Source: Rhodospirillaceae bacterium UBA4468 (GTDB lineage: Bacteria > Pseudomonadota > Alphaproteobacteria > Rhodospirillales > Casp-alpha2). Taken from it: a stretch of 15,862 bases of DNA. Positions 1-6,568 of this stretch are shown one piece after another. The position numbers and the translations under genes are program-made. Every line of letters starts with the position of its first letter. Position 1 is the first letter of the stretch. Location of the stretch: positions 5,427 to 21,288 of the forward strand of contig DGOK01000132.1 of the NCBI GenBank assembly GCA_002389385.1, in the 5' to 3' direction. Under the pieces are notes generated by a model that was not told the DNA's origin, did not search any database, and saw only the letters and a list, made by a program, of their open reading frames with translations.

Positions 1-2
1 AT

Positions 3-584
3 GAAGAGCATGAAGAAGACATCATGCGCCTCGGTGGTGTGAGCGAAGACGACTTGTACCAGGCTGCCATCACGACAACGCGTGCTCGGTTTAGCTGGCT
101 GGTCGTTAATTTGCTGACGGCGATTTTAGCATCAGTTGTGATTGGCCTGTTTGATGCGACGATACAGCAAGCCGTGGCCCTCGCGGTCTTAATGCCGATT
201 GTCGCCTCGATGGGCGGGAATGCGGGGACGCAGACACTTACTGTGACCGTGCGTGCATTAGCGACGAAGGAATTGACCAGTACGAACGCCGCCCGCGTGA
301 TTACCAAGGAAGTCATCGTTGGATGTTTCAATGGCGTTGTGTTTGCGGTTTTGAGTGGACTTGTTGTCTGGTTTTGGTTTGAAAGTCAGATGCTTGGCAT
401 TGTGATCGCATCAGCGATGGTGATTAACATGATCATTGCCGGTTTTGCAGGGACGACGATTCCCATCATGTTGGAGCGGGCAGGCGCAGACCCTGCGATT
501 GCCTCAAGCGTGTTCTTAACGACTGTCACGGACGTCGTTGGATTCTTTGCATTTTTAGGCCTAGCCACACTTATTTTGCTCTAA
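3..584 (+). CDS. mgtE: MgtE-family magnesium transporter, C-terminal membrane domain (5' partial)
   Basis: This is the membrane channel domain of an MgtE/SLC41-type divalent cation (Mg2+) transporter of the inner membrane. The frame is open to the left edge (residues EEHEEDI precede the first ATG at 24), so the true start and the cytosolic N and CBS domains lie outside the window. The sequence EEDIMRLGGV matches the linker just before the membrane domain. About five hydrophobic segments follow. The family signature GGNAGTQ is at 213-233, and an Asp in the last segment (codon 531-533, context TVTDVVGFF) sits where the family has its pore-lining Mg2+ ligand. The gene ends with TAA and no convincing terminator hairpin follows. 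No functional link to the leucine genes is apparent. Family assignment is firm; ion specificity is inferred. Confidence 0.93.
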   Translation, partial: EEHEEDIMRLGGVSEDDLYQAAITTTRARFSWLVVNLLTAILASVVIGLFDATIQQAVALAVLMPIVASMGGNAGTQTLTVTVRALATKELTSTNAARVITKEVIVGCFNGVVFAVLSGLVVWFWFESQMLGIVIASAMVINMIIAGFAGTTIPIMLERAGADPAIASSVFLTTVTDVVGFFAFLGLATLILL

Positions 585-608
585 AACGGCAGAAAACCTC
601 AATCGGTC

Positions 609-637
609 TTTACGTAAACGTAACCCTCGCTTAGCAT
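609..637 (+). promoter_or_regulatory. LiuR-like operator overlapping the regulator's own promoter
   Basis: Positions 610-623 (TTACGTAAACGTAA) are a near-perfect palindrome in which 6 of 7 base pairs match. It contains two ACGT tetramers 6 bp apart, at 612 and 618. From memory, LiuR-type MerR regulators bind palindromes of this ACGT/CGT style upstream of liu genes. The element overlaps a possible -35, TTTACG (609-614), which stands 17 bp before a possible -10, TAGCAT (632-637). Both hexamers match consensus at 4 of 6 bases. This arrangement suggests negative autoregulation. The promoter hexamers are modest and are inferred. Confidence 0.55.
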
Positions 638-643
638 TTGCAG

Positions 644-1030
644 ATGAGTGAGGCATTGGGTATTGCAGATCTGGCGCGCGAGTTCGACGTAACGACGCGC
701 ACCGTTCGATTCTACGAAGATAAAGGATTATTGGCTCCAGCCCGTGAAGGCCAACGTCGCATTTATAGTGCGCGCGATAGGGTGCGCCTGCGATTGATAA
801 TGCGCGGTAAGCGCCTTGGGCTTTCACTGGACGAGATCGCAAGTCTGCTTGATCTTTATGACGTCGATCCGAGTGAAGTCACTCAACTTACACATTTCGT
901 CGGCGTGATCCGCGACCGAAAATCTGTTCTTCAAGGGCAGAAATGTGACATTGAAGAGTCTCTCGCTGAAATGGATCGTCTCGAGGCACAGTGCGTTAAA
1001 CTGCTGTCAGAAAAACAAACAACATCATAA
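644..1030 (+). CDS. liuR: MerR-family regulator, LiuR-like
   Basis: This is a 128-residue MerR-family transcription factor. Residues 5-40 form the winged helix-turn-helix (LGIADLAREFDVTTRTVRFY). The wing includes APAREGQRRIYSARDRVRL, and RGKRLGLSLDEIASLLDLYD at 55-73 is typical of the LiuR branch. A C-terminal dimerisation helix (about 85-121) follows, with no large effector domain. LiuR controls leucine/isovalerate utilisation, and this gene lies just upstream of a liu operon with a shared operator type, which supports the name. The start could also be TTG at 638, but an in-frame TAG at 632-634 excludes anything further upstream. No Shine-Dalgarno precedes either start, and the predicted transcription start falls on or near the ATG, so the mRNA may be leaderless. 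Cys101 and Cys117 are present but do not form a MerR metal site that I recognise. Confidence 0.85.
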   Translation: MSEALGIADLAREFDVTTRTVRFYEDKGLLAPAREGQRRIYSARDRVRLRLIMRGKRLGLSLDEIASLLDLYDVDPSEVTQLTHFVGVIRDRKSVLQGQKCDIEESLAEMDRLEAQCVKLLSEKQTTS

Positions 1031-1056
1031 ACATTGAGAATTTAAGGAGAATAAGC

Positions 1057-1875
1057 GTGGCTGTTTCGCCGAATAAAAAAGTTGTCGTTGCTGGTTTGGG
1101 TGCCGTTGGTTTGCCAGTTGCTGAATGGTTAAGTGAAGGTGTCGATGGGTTCGATCTTGTCGGGGTATCTGGCAGTACAAAAGAACGCGCTGCGGATAAA
1201 GTTAAAGACTTCAAAAATCTACCACCGGTTTATGATCTCGATGAACTGGTTGGCCTTGCAGACATCATTGTTGAAGCTTTGCCGCCTGCGAAATTTTTTG
1301 ATCTTGCCATTCCTGCTGTTGAACAGGGAAAAATTCTGGTGGCCGTGACTGTGACCAGGTTGCTTGAGCAACCCGAATTGGTTGATCGTGCACGAGAGAC
1401 GGGTGCGAGAATTATTGTGCCGACAGGTGCTCTGGCGGGCTTCGATGCTGTGAATGCGGCATCCAAAGGCACAATCAATTCTCTTGTAATGTTAACACGT
1501 AAGCCGCCTCAGGGTTTGGTCAAAGCACCATTTGTTGTAGAGCAGGGGATTGATTTATCGAACCTGTCCGAACCTCTTTGCCTTTATAATGGCACTGTGC
1601 GTGACGCTGCTGCGAAGTTCCCTGCCAACGTAAATGTTGCTGTTGCACTAAGTTTGGCTGGCCCAGGTCCGGATAACACATCTTACGAAATTTGGGCGGA
1701 CCCTGCTGTCGAACGAAACACACACACTGTCAAATTGGATAGTGATTCGACGACCCTAGAATTCACAATTGCCGGTGTGCCAACGGAAGAAAATCCCGCT
1801 ACGGGTAAGTTGACGCCGCTTGCTGTGATGGCAACGCTCGAAGGTTTGGTATCACCACTTAAGATTGGTACATAA
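1057..1875 (+). CDS. L-aspartate dehydrogenase-like protein
   Basis: The 272-residue protein has an N-terminal Rossmann fold with the dinucleotide-binding motif GLGAVG (residues 13-18). It also has the C-terminal signature of the aspartate dehydrogenase family: FPANVNVAVALSLAG, then ADPAVERNTHTV with the conserved His of the N-x-H motif, then the NPATG segment. Family enzymes interconvert L-aspartate and oxaloacetate plus ammonia using NAD(P), and some supply iminoaspartate for NAD synthesis. The start is GTG at 1057, preceded by a strong AAGGAG at 1044-1049. The gene follows the regulator by 26 bp and is probably cotranscribed with it. No nadA or nadC gene is near, so a role in NAD synthesis is not supported by context. 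The real substrate could be another amino or imino acid. The family call is good; the physiological role is uncertain. Confidence 0.85.
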   Translation: MAVSPNKKVVVAGLGAVGLPVAEWLSEGVDGFDLVGVSGSTKERAADKVKDFKNLPPVYDLDELVGLADIIVEALPPAKFFDLAIPAVEQGKILVAVTVTRLLEQPELVDRARETGARIIVPTGALAGFDAVNAASKGTINSLVMLTRKPPQGLVKAPFVVEQGIDLSNLSEPLCLYNGTVRDAAAKFPANVNVAVALSLAGPGPDNTSYEIWADPAVERNTHTVKLDSDSTTLEFTIAGVPTEENPATGKLTPLAVMATLEGLVSPLKIGT

Positions 1876-1920
1876 GGTCGTATGAGATGACGGAGAGCGA
1901 GGGACTCACTATAAGCGATC

Positions 1921-1942
1921 CGAATGATCAGGATCATATTCG
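1921..1942 (+). other. Imperfect inverted repeat in the intergenic region
   Basis: CGAATGAT and ATCATATTCG form an 8-bp stem with a 2-nt bulge around a CAGG loop, 45 nt after the stop of the aspartate dehydrogenase-like gene. The downstream sequence is T- and C-rich but has no uninterrupted T tract. It may be a weak terminator or a protein-binding site. The surrounding 150-bp gap (1876-2025) otherwise shows only a TATAAT at 2006-2011. Confidence 0.25.
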
Positions 1943-2005
1943 TGTCTCCTTTGCTCGTCTTTCTTTGATTGAACCTTGATGCGTATCGTCGGCTAACCGT
2001 TCCAA

Positions 2006-2011
2006 TATAAT
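2006..2011 (+). promoter_or_regulatory. Possible -10 element (TATAAT) before the membrane protein gene
   Basis: A perfect TATAAT lies 20 bp before the GTG start at 2026. I see no good -35 at 16-18 bp spacing; TTGATG at 1976-1981 is 24 bp away. A start of transcription near 2018 would leave a very short leader. The element is reported as a weak candidate only. Confidence 0.25.
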
Positions 2012-2025
2012 GTTTTGAGGTCAGC

Positions 2026-3171
2026 GTGTTGAGCAGCCTGAATTTTACTGGTGTTTTGTTAATCGGGTTTGGCGGATTGCTGGTCGCAATGGCTGTTTCT
2101 ATTTGTGCCGTATCATTATTGCACAAGAGACTTGCTGAGAAACTTGAAAGTTGGATTTGTGGAGGTTGGAGCGTCATCGACGCTTGGCCGAATGATGATG
2201 TATTCAAATGTGCCATAACGTGGCTTGATCATTTCATCAATAAAGCCGTCTTTAAAATGATTTTGGATTATGAGCGCTCGCCAATATTTGGCGCCATCGC
2301 TACAACAATATTTATTGTTATTCTGCCACTCGCTGCATTAGCGAACACGCTGCAGGGCGGCTCGCCGTTTATGTTGTATTGCTATGGCTTTATTTGTTTG
2401 GGAGTTGTCTATCAGCTGTTTACAGCAGAGATCAGGTTTAACGCCGCCATACGTTCGGCTATGGCTGGCATATCTGCTTTTTTACTGGTTTTTGCATTGC
2501 CGTATTATGCGGCATGGTCACTGACTGAGTATTTGATGAACCAGTCGATCTTATTGAGCGTTGTTGCAAGTGTTCTTGTGGCAAACGTTCTTTATGCAGG
2601 GACTGCAGGTTTAGGGGCGTTAGTCCGCACAGGCAACAGAACTGGCGAGTTGCCAGATTTAGAAAGATTTCTCGCGTACCTGTTGTTCGCAATTTCTGTT
2701 TTTTATGTTCTGTACTGGTTTATCGTATTTGCGGGCAGTGTCGCCTATGATGATATTTATCAAATGCATGATCTGCGATCTTTGCTTGTGAGTGTCGGAT
2801 GTGGCTCTCTTTCTTTTGCACTCATTAAGTTGCTTGTTGATCGCATCATAGATCAGACAATGATTGGTCTTCGACTTGCACGAAGTTTAGGTGTGATTGT
2901 TATATTGATCGTGTCTTCTTTGGTGATTTTTTATGGGTCATATGAAGTCGGAACATTTCATTCTGAGACAGCCCGACAGTGGCTTGCACATATTCCGGTT
3001 GTGCCGGCTTTTGCTATCGCCGTTATGCTTGGCACGGCAATGATTGGGCATTTGGTTTGCCTTTCTCATGGCTTTTCTCAAAGGATAAATAAACACCCCT
3101 TATTAGCCACAAACCTTTTGATTGGATCGATTGGGGGGCTCGTCATGTTGGTGGGTATCGGGATAAGATAG
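2026..3171 (+). CDS. Polytopic membrane protein of unknown family
   Basis: I do not recognise this 381-residue protein. It shows about ten hydrophobic segments, near residues 7-30, 88-108, 115-133, 146-165, 174-199, 214-239, 251-271, 287-305, 322-346 and 358-379. The long polar stretch at 31-87 probably faces the cytoplasm and contains several Trp and Asp residues. A charged loop at 200-213 and the His/Asp-containing stretch at 240-250 are the other notable polar parts. There is no signal peptidase site, ATPase motif or known transporter signature. The GTG start at 2026 is chosen because GAGG at 2017-2020 precedes it by 5 nt; TTG at 2029 is an alternative. The gene has its own 150-bp upstream gap and ends 14 bp before the liu operator palindrome. 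It is probably an independent transcription unit and not necessarily part of leucine catabolism. Confidence 0.75.
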   Translation: MLSSLNFTGVLLIGFGGLLVAMAVSICAVSLLHKRLAEKLESWICGGWSVIDAWPNDDVFKCAITWLDHFINKAVFKMILDYERSPIFGAIATTIFIVILPLAALANTLQGGSPFMLYCYGFICLGVVYQLFTAEIRFNAAIRSAMAGISAFLLVFALPYYAAWSLTEYLMNQSILLSVVASVLVANVLYAGTAGLGALVRTGNRTGELPDLERFLAYLLFAISVFYVLYWFIVFAGSVAYDDIYQMHDLRSLLVSVGCGSLSFALIKLLVDRIIDQTMIGLRLARSLGVIVILIVSSLVIFYGSYEVGTFHSETARQWLAHIPVVPAFAIAVMLGTAMIGHLVCLSHGFSQRINKHPLLATNLLIGSIGGLVMLVGIGIR

Positions 3172-3178
3172 AACTCTG

Positions 3179-3207
3179 ACGTAAGTTGACGTTAACGTTA
3201 ACGTCAA
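3179..3207 (+). promoter_or_regulatory. Tandem LiuR-like operator of the liu operon
   Basis: Positions 3186-3207 are a perfect 22-bp palindrome. It is made of three ACGT tetramers (3189, 3195, 3201) at exact 6-bp phase joined by TTA spacers, and its ends are TTGACG and CGTCAA. A fourth ACGT lies at 3179, 10 bp before the first. The regulator's own site at 610-623 has two ACGT tetramers at the same 6-bp spacing, so this element looks like two overlapping copies of it. Binding by the LiuR-like protein is inferred from this shared pattern and from what is known of LiuR regulons. Confidence 0.75.
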
Positions 3208-3228
3208 TTAAGTTGTTTAGGCTATTAA
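3198..3228 (+). promoter_or_regulatory. Possible liu operon promoter with 19-bp spacer
   Basis: TTAACG (3198-3203) lies within the operator and is followed after 19 bp by TATTAA (3223-3228). A long 19-bp spacer is a hallmark of MerR-activated promoters, though in those the operator usually lies between the hexamers and not over the -35. TTGACG at 3186-3191 is a better -35 by sequence but has no good -10 at 17 bp. The call is tentative. Confidence 0.3.
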
Positions 3229-3241
3229 TACAGGAGCCGGC

Positions 3242-3271
3242 GTGCCTTTCCGTCGACGAGAAAAGCAATGA
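3242..3271 (+). CDS. Putative nine-codon leader ORF overlapping the liuA start
   Basis: GTG at 3242 is preceded by CAGGAG (3231-3236) at 5-nt spacing, a better ribosome site than any before liuA itself. It encodes MPFRRREKQ and stops at TGA 3269-3271, which overlaps the liuA ATG (3268-3270) as ATGA. This geometry is typical of translational coupling. The peptide has three consecutive Arg codons and no Leu, Ile or Val, so a classical branched-chain attenuator is unlikely. Translation is inferred only from the signals. Confidence 0.35.
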   Translation: MPFRRREKQ

Positions 3272-4440
3272 TCCGAAATGAATATCCCACATTAGATTTT
3301 GGTCTTGGCGAAGACGCCGATATGCTCAGGCAATCTGTGAGTGGCTTTGCTGCGGATGAAATTGCTCCGCGCGCGGCTGATATTGATCGAGACAATGATT
3401 TTCCAAAAGACTTATGGCGTAAGATGGGCGACATGGGTCTGCTTGGCATTACAGCTGCCGACGAGTACGGCGGGGCGGGGATGGGCTACCTTGAGCATTG
3501 TGTGGCCATGGAAGAGATCAGCCGTGCTTCTGCCTCAGTAGGGCTTAGTTATGGCGCGCATTCAAACTTGTGCGTCAATCAGATCAATCGCAACGGCAAC
3601 ATAGATCAAAAAGACCGCTATCTCTCAAAGCTCATCAGTGGAGAACATGTCGGCGCCTTGGCGATGAGTGAGCCGGGTGCTGGTTCAGATGTTGTCGGTA
3701 TGCGGCTTCGTGCGGAAAAAAAAGGCGACCGTTATGTGCTCAGCGGCAACAAGATGTGGATCACAAACGGACCCGATGCAGATACCTATGTAATTTATGC
3801 AAAAACCGATATGGATGCGGGACCCAAGGGGATTACCGCATTTCTGGTTGAGCGTGGGTTTGGTGGATTTAGTCAGGCGCAGAAACTCGATAAGCTCGGG
3901 ATGCGTGGATCAAACACATGCGAGTTAGTCTTCGAAGATGTCGAAGTTCCCGAAGAGAATATTCTTGGTGGCTTGGGTAAGGGCGTCAACGTACTGATGA
4001 GTGGTCTGGACTATGAGCGCGCAGTGTTGGCAGCAGGACCTCTTGGTATTATGCAAGCTTGTATGGACGAGGTTGTTCCTTACCTGCACGAACGAAAGCA
4101 GTTTGGAAAACCTATTGGTGAATTCCAGTTAATGCAGGGCAAATTGGCCGACATGTACACAACAATGAACGCATCCAAGGCTTATGTTTATGCGGTTGCG
4201 CGTGCATGTGATGCAGGACGAACGACACGAAAAGATGCTGCCGGTGCTATTTTGTATGCCGCTGAAAAAGCCACGTGGATGACACTTGAAGCGATCCAAT
4301 GTCTAGGTGGGATGGGGTATATAAACGACACACCAACGGGCCGTTTATTACGCGACGCGAAGCTATACGAAATTGGCGCGGGAACGTCTGAAATCCGCCG
4401 CTGGCTGATTGGCCGTGAACTTTTTGAAGAGACGTCTTGA
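3268..4440 (+). CDS. liuA: Isovaleryl-CoA dehydrogenase
   Basis: This 390-residue FAD flavoprotein oxidises isovaleryl-CoA to 3-methylcrotonyl-CoA in leucine breakdown and passes electrons to ETF. The acyl-CoA dehydrogenase signatures are LAMSEPGAGSDV (131-142) and QCLGGMGYINDTP (344-356). The catalytic base identifies the subfamily. Glu250 lies in GLDYERAVLAAGP, the position used by isovaleryl-CoA dehydrogenase, while the usual C-terminal Glu is replaced by Gly in YEIGAGTSEIRR (367-378). The N-terminus (EYPTLDFGLGEDADMLR) aligns from memory with known LiuA proteins, which supports ATG 3268. No strong Shine-Dalgarno lies at the normal distance, so initiation may depend on the overlapping leader ORF. 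It is the first gene of the operon, directly downstream of the palindromic operator. Confidence 0.96.
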   Translation: MIRNEYPTLDFGLGEDADMLRQSVSGFAADEIAPRAADIDRDNDFPKDLWRKMGDMGLLGITAADEYGGAGMGYLEHCVAMEEISRASASVGLSYGAHSNLCVNQINRNGNIDQKDRYLSKLISGEHVGALAMSEPGAGSDVVGMRLRAEKKGDRYVLSGNKMWITNGPDADTYVIYAKTDMDAGPKGITAFLVERGFGGFSQAQKLDKLGMRGSNTCELVFEDVEVPEENILGGLGKGVNVLMSGLDYERAVLAAGPLGIMQACMDEVVPYLHERKQFGKPIGEFQLMQGKLADMYTTMNASKAYVYAVARACDAGRTTRKDAAGAILYAAEKATWMTLEAIQCLGGMGYINDTPTGRLLRDAKLYEIGAGTSEIRRWLIGRELFEETS

Positions 4441-4471
4441 GTGGTTCTTAAATATAATAACGAGGTATCGA

Positions 4472-4957
4472 ATGTCTGAACATGGTGGCGGTGGAGACGG
4501 TGGCCCCGTATTCATAGACGTTTACGGAACGTCGAAACGACTTGGTCTTGAACTTCCCAATAAAGATAATGGCTCTCATGGTTTTGAAGGCCCCCATCCT
4601 GATGGCCCATTTTGGCTGCGCACCTTAAAAGGCGAAGTCCCATTATGGGTTGTTTTCTGGGGTGGCTTTTTTTGTGGGCATGGCATTGTGCTTGCGCTCT
4701 CGGTTGCTGTCATGCTGGTCGGTGTGATCATGGGGATCTCCATGGATCCAGAGCGCAATGCTGAATCATTAATTGCAGCAAAAGTTATTATTGGTGTGAT
4801 GGGCACATTGATGACTGTGTTCGGTACTTGGGCTGTGATCTCGGTGTGGCGCTGTGCCAAGCATGCAGAAAAACCTAAGTGGGCCATCGCAGCGCGTAGC
4901 ATTGTTGTTGCTTATGTATGTGTTTGGTCATTTACGATTTGGGAAATTCTAGCCTAA
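4472..4957 (+). CDS. Small membrane protein of unknown function in the liu operon
   Basis: This 161-residue protein has a Gly/His-rich soluble N-terminus (MSEHGGGGDGG, then to about residue 50). Three likely membrane segments follow, near 58-90, 102-126 and 140-159. The stretches GEVPLWVVFW (55-64) and ISVWRCAKHAEKPKWAIAARS (split around residues 123-143) resemble a loose group of small bacterial membrane proteins that I cannot name. ATG 4472 is chosen over an upstream in-frame start at 4409 because GAGG at 4462-4465 fits it and the upstream start would overlap liuA by 32 nt. It sits 31 bp after liuA and 28 bp before the thiolase gene, so cotranscription is very likely. A role in substrate entry or in organising membrane-linked electron transfer is only a guess. 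Confidence 0.8.
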   Translation: MSEHGGGGDGGPVFIDVYGTSKRLGLELPNKDNGSHGFEGPHPDGPFWLRTLKGEVPLWVVFWGGFFCGHGIVLALSVAVMLVGVIMGISMDPERNAESLIAAKVIIGVMGTLMTVFGTWAVISVWRCAKHAEKPKWAIAARSIVVAYVCVWSFTIWEILA

Positions 4958-4985
4958 CAAAGTTTGTTAAATTCAGGAGATATCT

Positions 4986-6176
4986 ATGCACGAAGATCCA
5001 ATTGTTATTGTTGGCGCCGCCCGGACTCCAATGGGAGGATTCCAGGGAAGTTTAAGCGATATGACGGCACCGGAACTCGGTGGTGCTGCGATCAAGGCGG
5101 CAGTCGAACGTGCCGGGTGCAAGCCTGAAGATATCGAAGATGTCGTAATGGGCTTGTGTCTTTTTGCAGGTCTTAAACAAGCACCTGCCAGGCAGGCTGC
5201 GCATAATGCGGGTCTGCCGTGGAGCACAGGATGCACGACGTTATCCAAGATGTGTGGCTCCGCCATGAAGGCAACGATGCTGGCACATGATAATATTCTA
5301 GCAGGCTCGCATGACGTCATGGTAGCGGGCGGCATGGAGAGTATGACCAACGCGCCGTACATTTTACCCAAAGCACGTAAAGGCTATCGACTGGGGCATG
5401 GGGATCAGGTGAAAGACCACATGTTCATTGATGGTCTTGAAGATGCCTATGATGAAGGCAGGTTGATGGGGACGTTCGCTGAGGATACAGCGCAGCATTA
5501 TCAGTTCACGCGCGAGCAACAGGATGATTTCGCAATCGAGAGTCTCAACCGTGCGAAGAAGGCGATCGAAGACGGCACCTTCAAAAGCGAGATTGAGTCC
5601 GTTACATTCTCAACCCGCAAAGGTGATGTGACCGTCGACAGTGACGAGCAACCTTACAACGCGAACATCGATAAAATTCCAACATTGAAACCTGCATTCC
5701 GAAAAGGTGGCACAGTGACGCCTGCGAACTCATCGTCGATTTCAGATGGCGGTGCAGCGCTGGTTCTGATGAAACGTTCAGAGGCTGAGAAGCGCGGTCT
5801 GACTCCACTCGCAGTCATCCGTGCACATGCAACGCATGCAAATGAACCGGCATGGTTTACAACGGCACCCGTTGGTTCCATCGAGAAAGTCTTGAGCAAA
5901 GCCGGTTGGGAAAAAGACGATGTTGATTTATTTGAAATCAATGAGGCCTTTGCAGTGGTTACGATGGCGGCAATGCGGGAACTGGATATTCCTCATGACA
6001 AGGTCAACGTACATGGCGGTGCTTGTGCACTCGGGCATCCGGTCGGCGCATCAGGTGCACGTATCATCGTGACGCTGATGAATGCGTTGCAAAAGTACGA
6101 TCTTAAAAAAGGCGTCGCATCATTGTGTATTGGTGGTGGCGAAGCAACGGCTGTTGCCATTGAAAGATTGAACTGA
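4986..6176 (+). CDS. Thiolase (acetyl-CoA C-acyltransferase)
   Basis: The 396-residue thiolase carries the nucleophilic Cys90 in TLSKMCGSAMKA. It also has the FEINEAFAVV motif (316-325), His351 in GGACALGHPVGASGARI, and the second acid/base Cys381 in SLCIGGGEATA. Family members run acetoacetyl-CoA thiolysis or synthesis, or thiolysis of 3-ketoacyl-CoA. In this operon it could split acetoacetyl-CoA made from leucine-derived acetoacetate, or 2-methylacetoacetyl-CoA from isoleucine. The usual GQGQ-type residues before APARQAA read GLKQ here, so the chain-length preference may differ. AGGAG at 4975-4979 supports ATG 4986. The stop overlaps the next start by one base (TGATG). Confidence 0.93.
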   Translation: MHEDPIVIVGAARTPMGGFQGSLSDMTAPELGGAAIKAAVERAGCKPEDIEDVVMGLCLFAGLKQAPARQAAHNAGLPWSTGCTTLSKMCGSAMKATMLAHDNILAGSHDVMVAGGMESMTNAPYILPKARKGYRLGHGDQVKDHMFIDGLEDAYDEGRLMGTFAEDTAQHYQFTREQQDDFAIESLNRAKKAIEDGTFKSEIESVTFSTRKGDVTVDSDEQPYNANIDKIPTLKPAFRKGGTVTPANSSSISDGGAALVLMKRSEAEKRGLTPLAVIRAHATHANEPAWFTTAPVGSIEKVLSKAGWEKDDVDLFEINEAFAVVTMAAMRELDIPHDKVNVHGGACALGHPVGASGARIIVTLMNALQKYDLKKGVASLCIGGGEATAVAIERLN

Positions 6177-6553
6177 TGTCGCGACGTTTAATCTCGTCCG
6201 GATCTGAGTTCGAAAAAACGATTGGGTATTCTCGCGCCGTTGTCGACGGTGAATGGGTATTCGTTTCTGGTACGACAGGATTTGATTATGCCGCAGGCAC
6301 GATCTCTGAAGATGTTGCAGAACAAACCCGACAATCTTTGCGCAATATTGATGCCGCGCTTATCGAAGCCGGTGCATCCATGGCTGACATTGTGCGCGCC
6401 AAATATATCATAACAGATCGTGGTGATTGGCCGGTTGTGAGCGCCGAGCTGGGAAATGTGTTTGGAGATATACGACCTGCTGCGACAGCAATTATTGCAG
6501 GGCTCGTTGATCCACGTATGAAAGTTGAAATTCAAGTTACTGCAAAATGCTAA
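6176..6553 (+). CDS. Rid (YjgF/YER057c/UK114)-family protein without the deaminase Arg
   Basis: This 125-residue protein has the Rid fold: VDGEWVFVSGTTGFD early, IDAALIEAGASMADIVRAKYIITD in the middle and VEIQVTAKC at the end. RidA enzymes hydrolyse reactive enamines and imines made by PLP enzymes, using an Arg that in E. coli RidA is in the PARS motif. Here the aligned segment is RPAATAII (residues 100-107), which puts Ala103 in that position. It is therefore probably not a classical RidA imine deaminase and fits the Arg-less Rid subgroups, whose roles are mostly unknown. The start overlaps the thiolase stop by one base, so translation is probably coupled. Its place among CoA-ester genes suggests it acts on, or senses, an intermediate of this pathway, but no substrate can be named. 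Confidence 0.88.
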   Translation: MSRRLISSGSEFEKTIGYSRAVVDGEWVFVSGTTGFDYAAGTISEDVAEQTRQSLRNIDAALIEAGASMADIVRAKYIITDRGDWPVVSAELGNVFGDIRPAATAIIAGLVDPRMKVEIQVTAKC

Positions 6554-6568
6554 ACCACGGAGATATAA

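Noticed and set aside
561..842. Minus-strand ORF of 93 codons over the regulator
   Set aside because: It lies antisense to a well-supported MerR gene, has no recognisable domain or Shine-Dalgarno, and its composition is that of a shadow frame.
1921..1942. Intrinsic terminator after the aspDH-like gene
   Set aside because: The stem is short and bulged, and no continuous T tract follows. It is retained only as an unassigned inverted repeat.
1683..2216. Minus-strand ORF of 177 codons spanning the aspDH end, the gap and the membrane protein start
   Set aside because: It overlaps two supported + strand genes, has low-complexity Ser/Thr/Asn content and no family resemblance. It is noted because it covers the 150-bp gap, but it is not convincing.
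3242..3271. Leader ORF acting as a branched-chain amino acid attenuator
   Set aside because: The short frame has no Leu, Ile or Val codons, and no competing hairpins or terminator are visible downstream, so only a coupling role is kept.
4409..4471. N-terminal extension of the small membrane protein into liuA
   Set aside because: It overlaps liuA, and ATG 4472 has GAGG at proper spacing.
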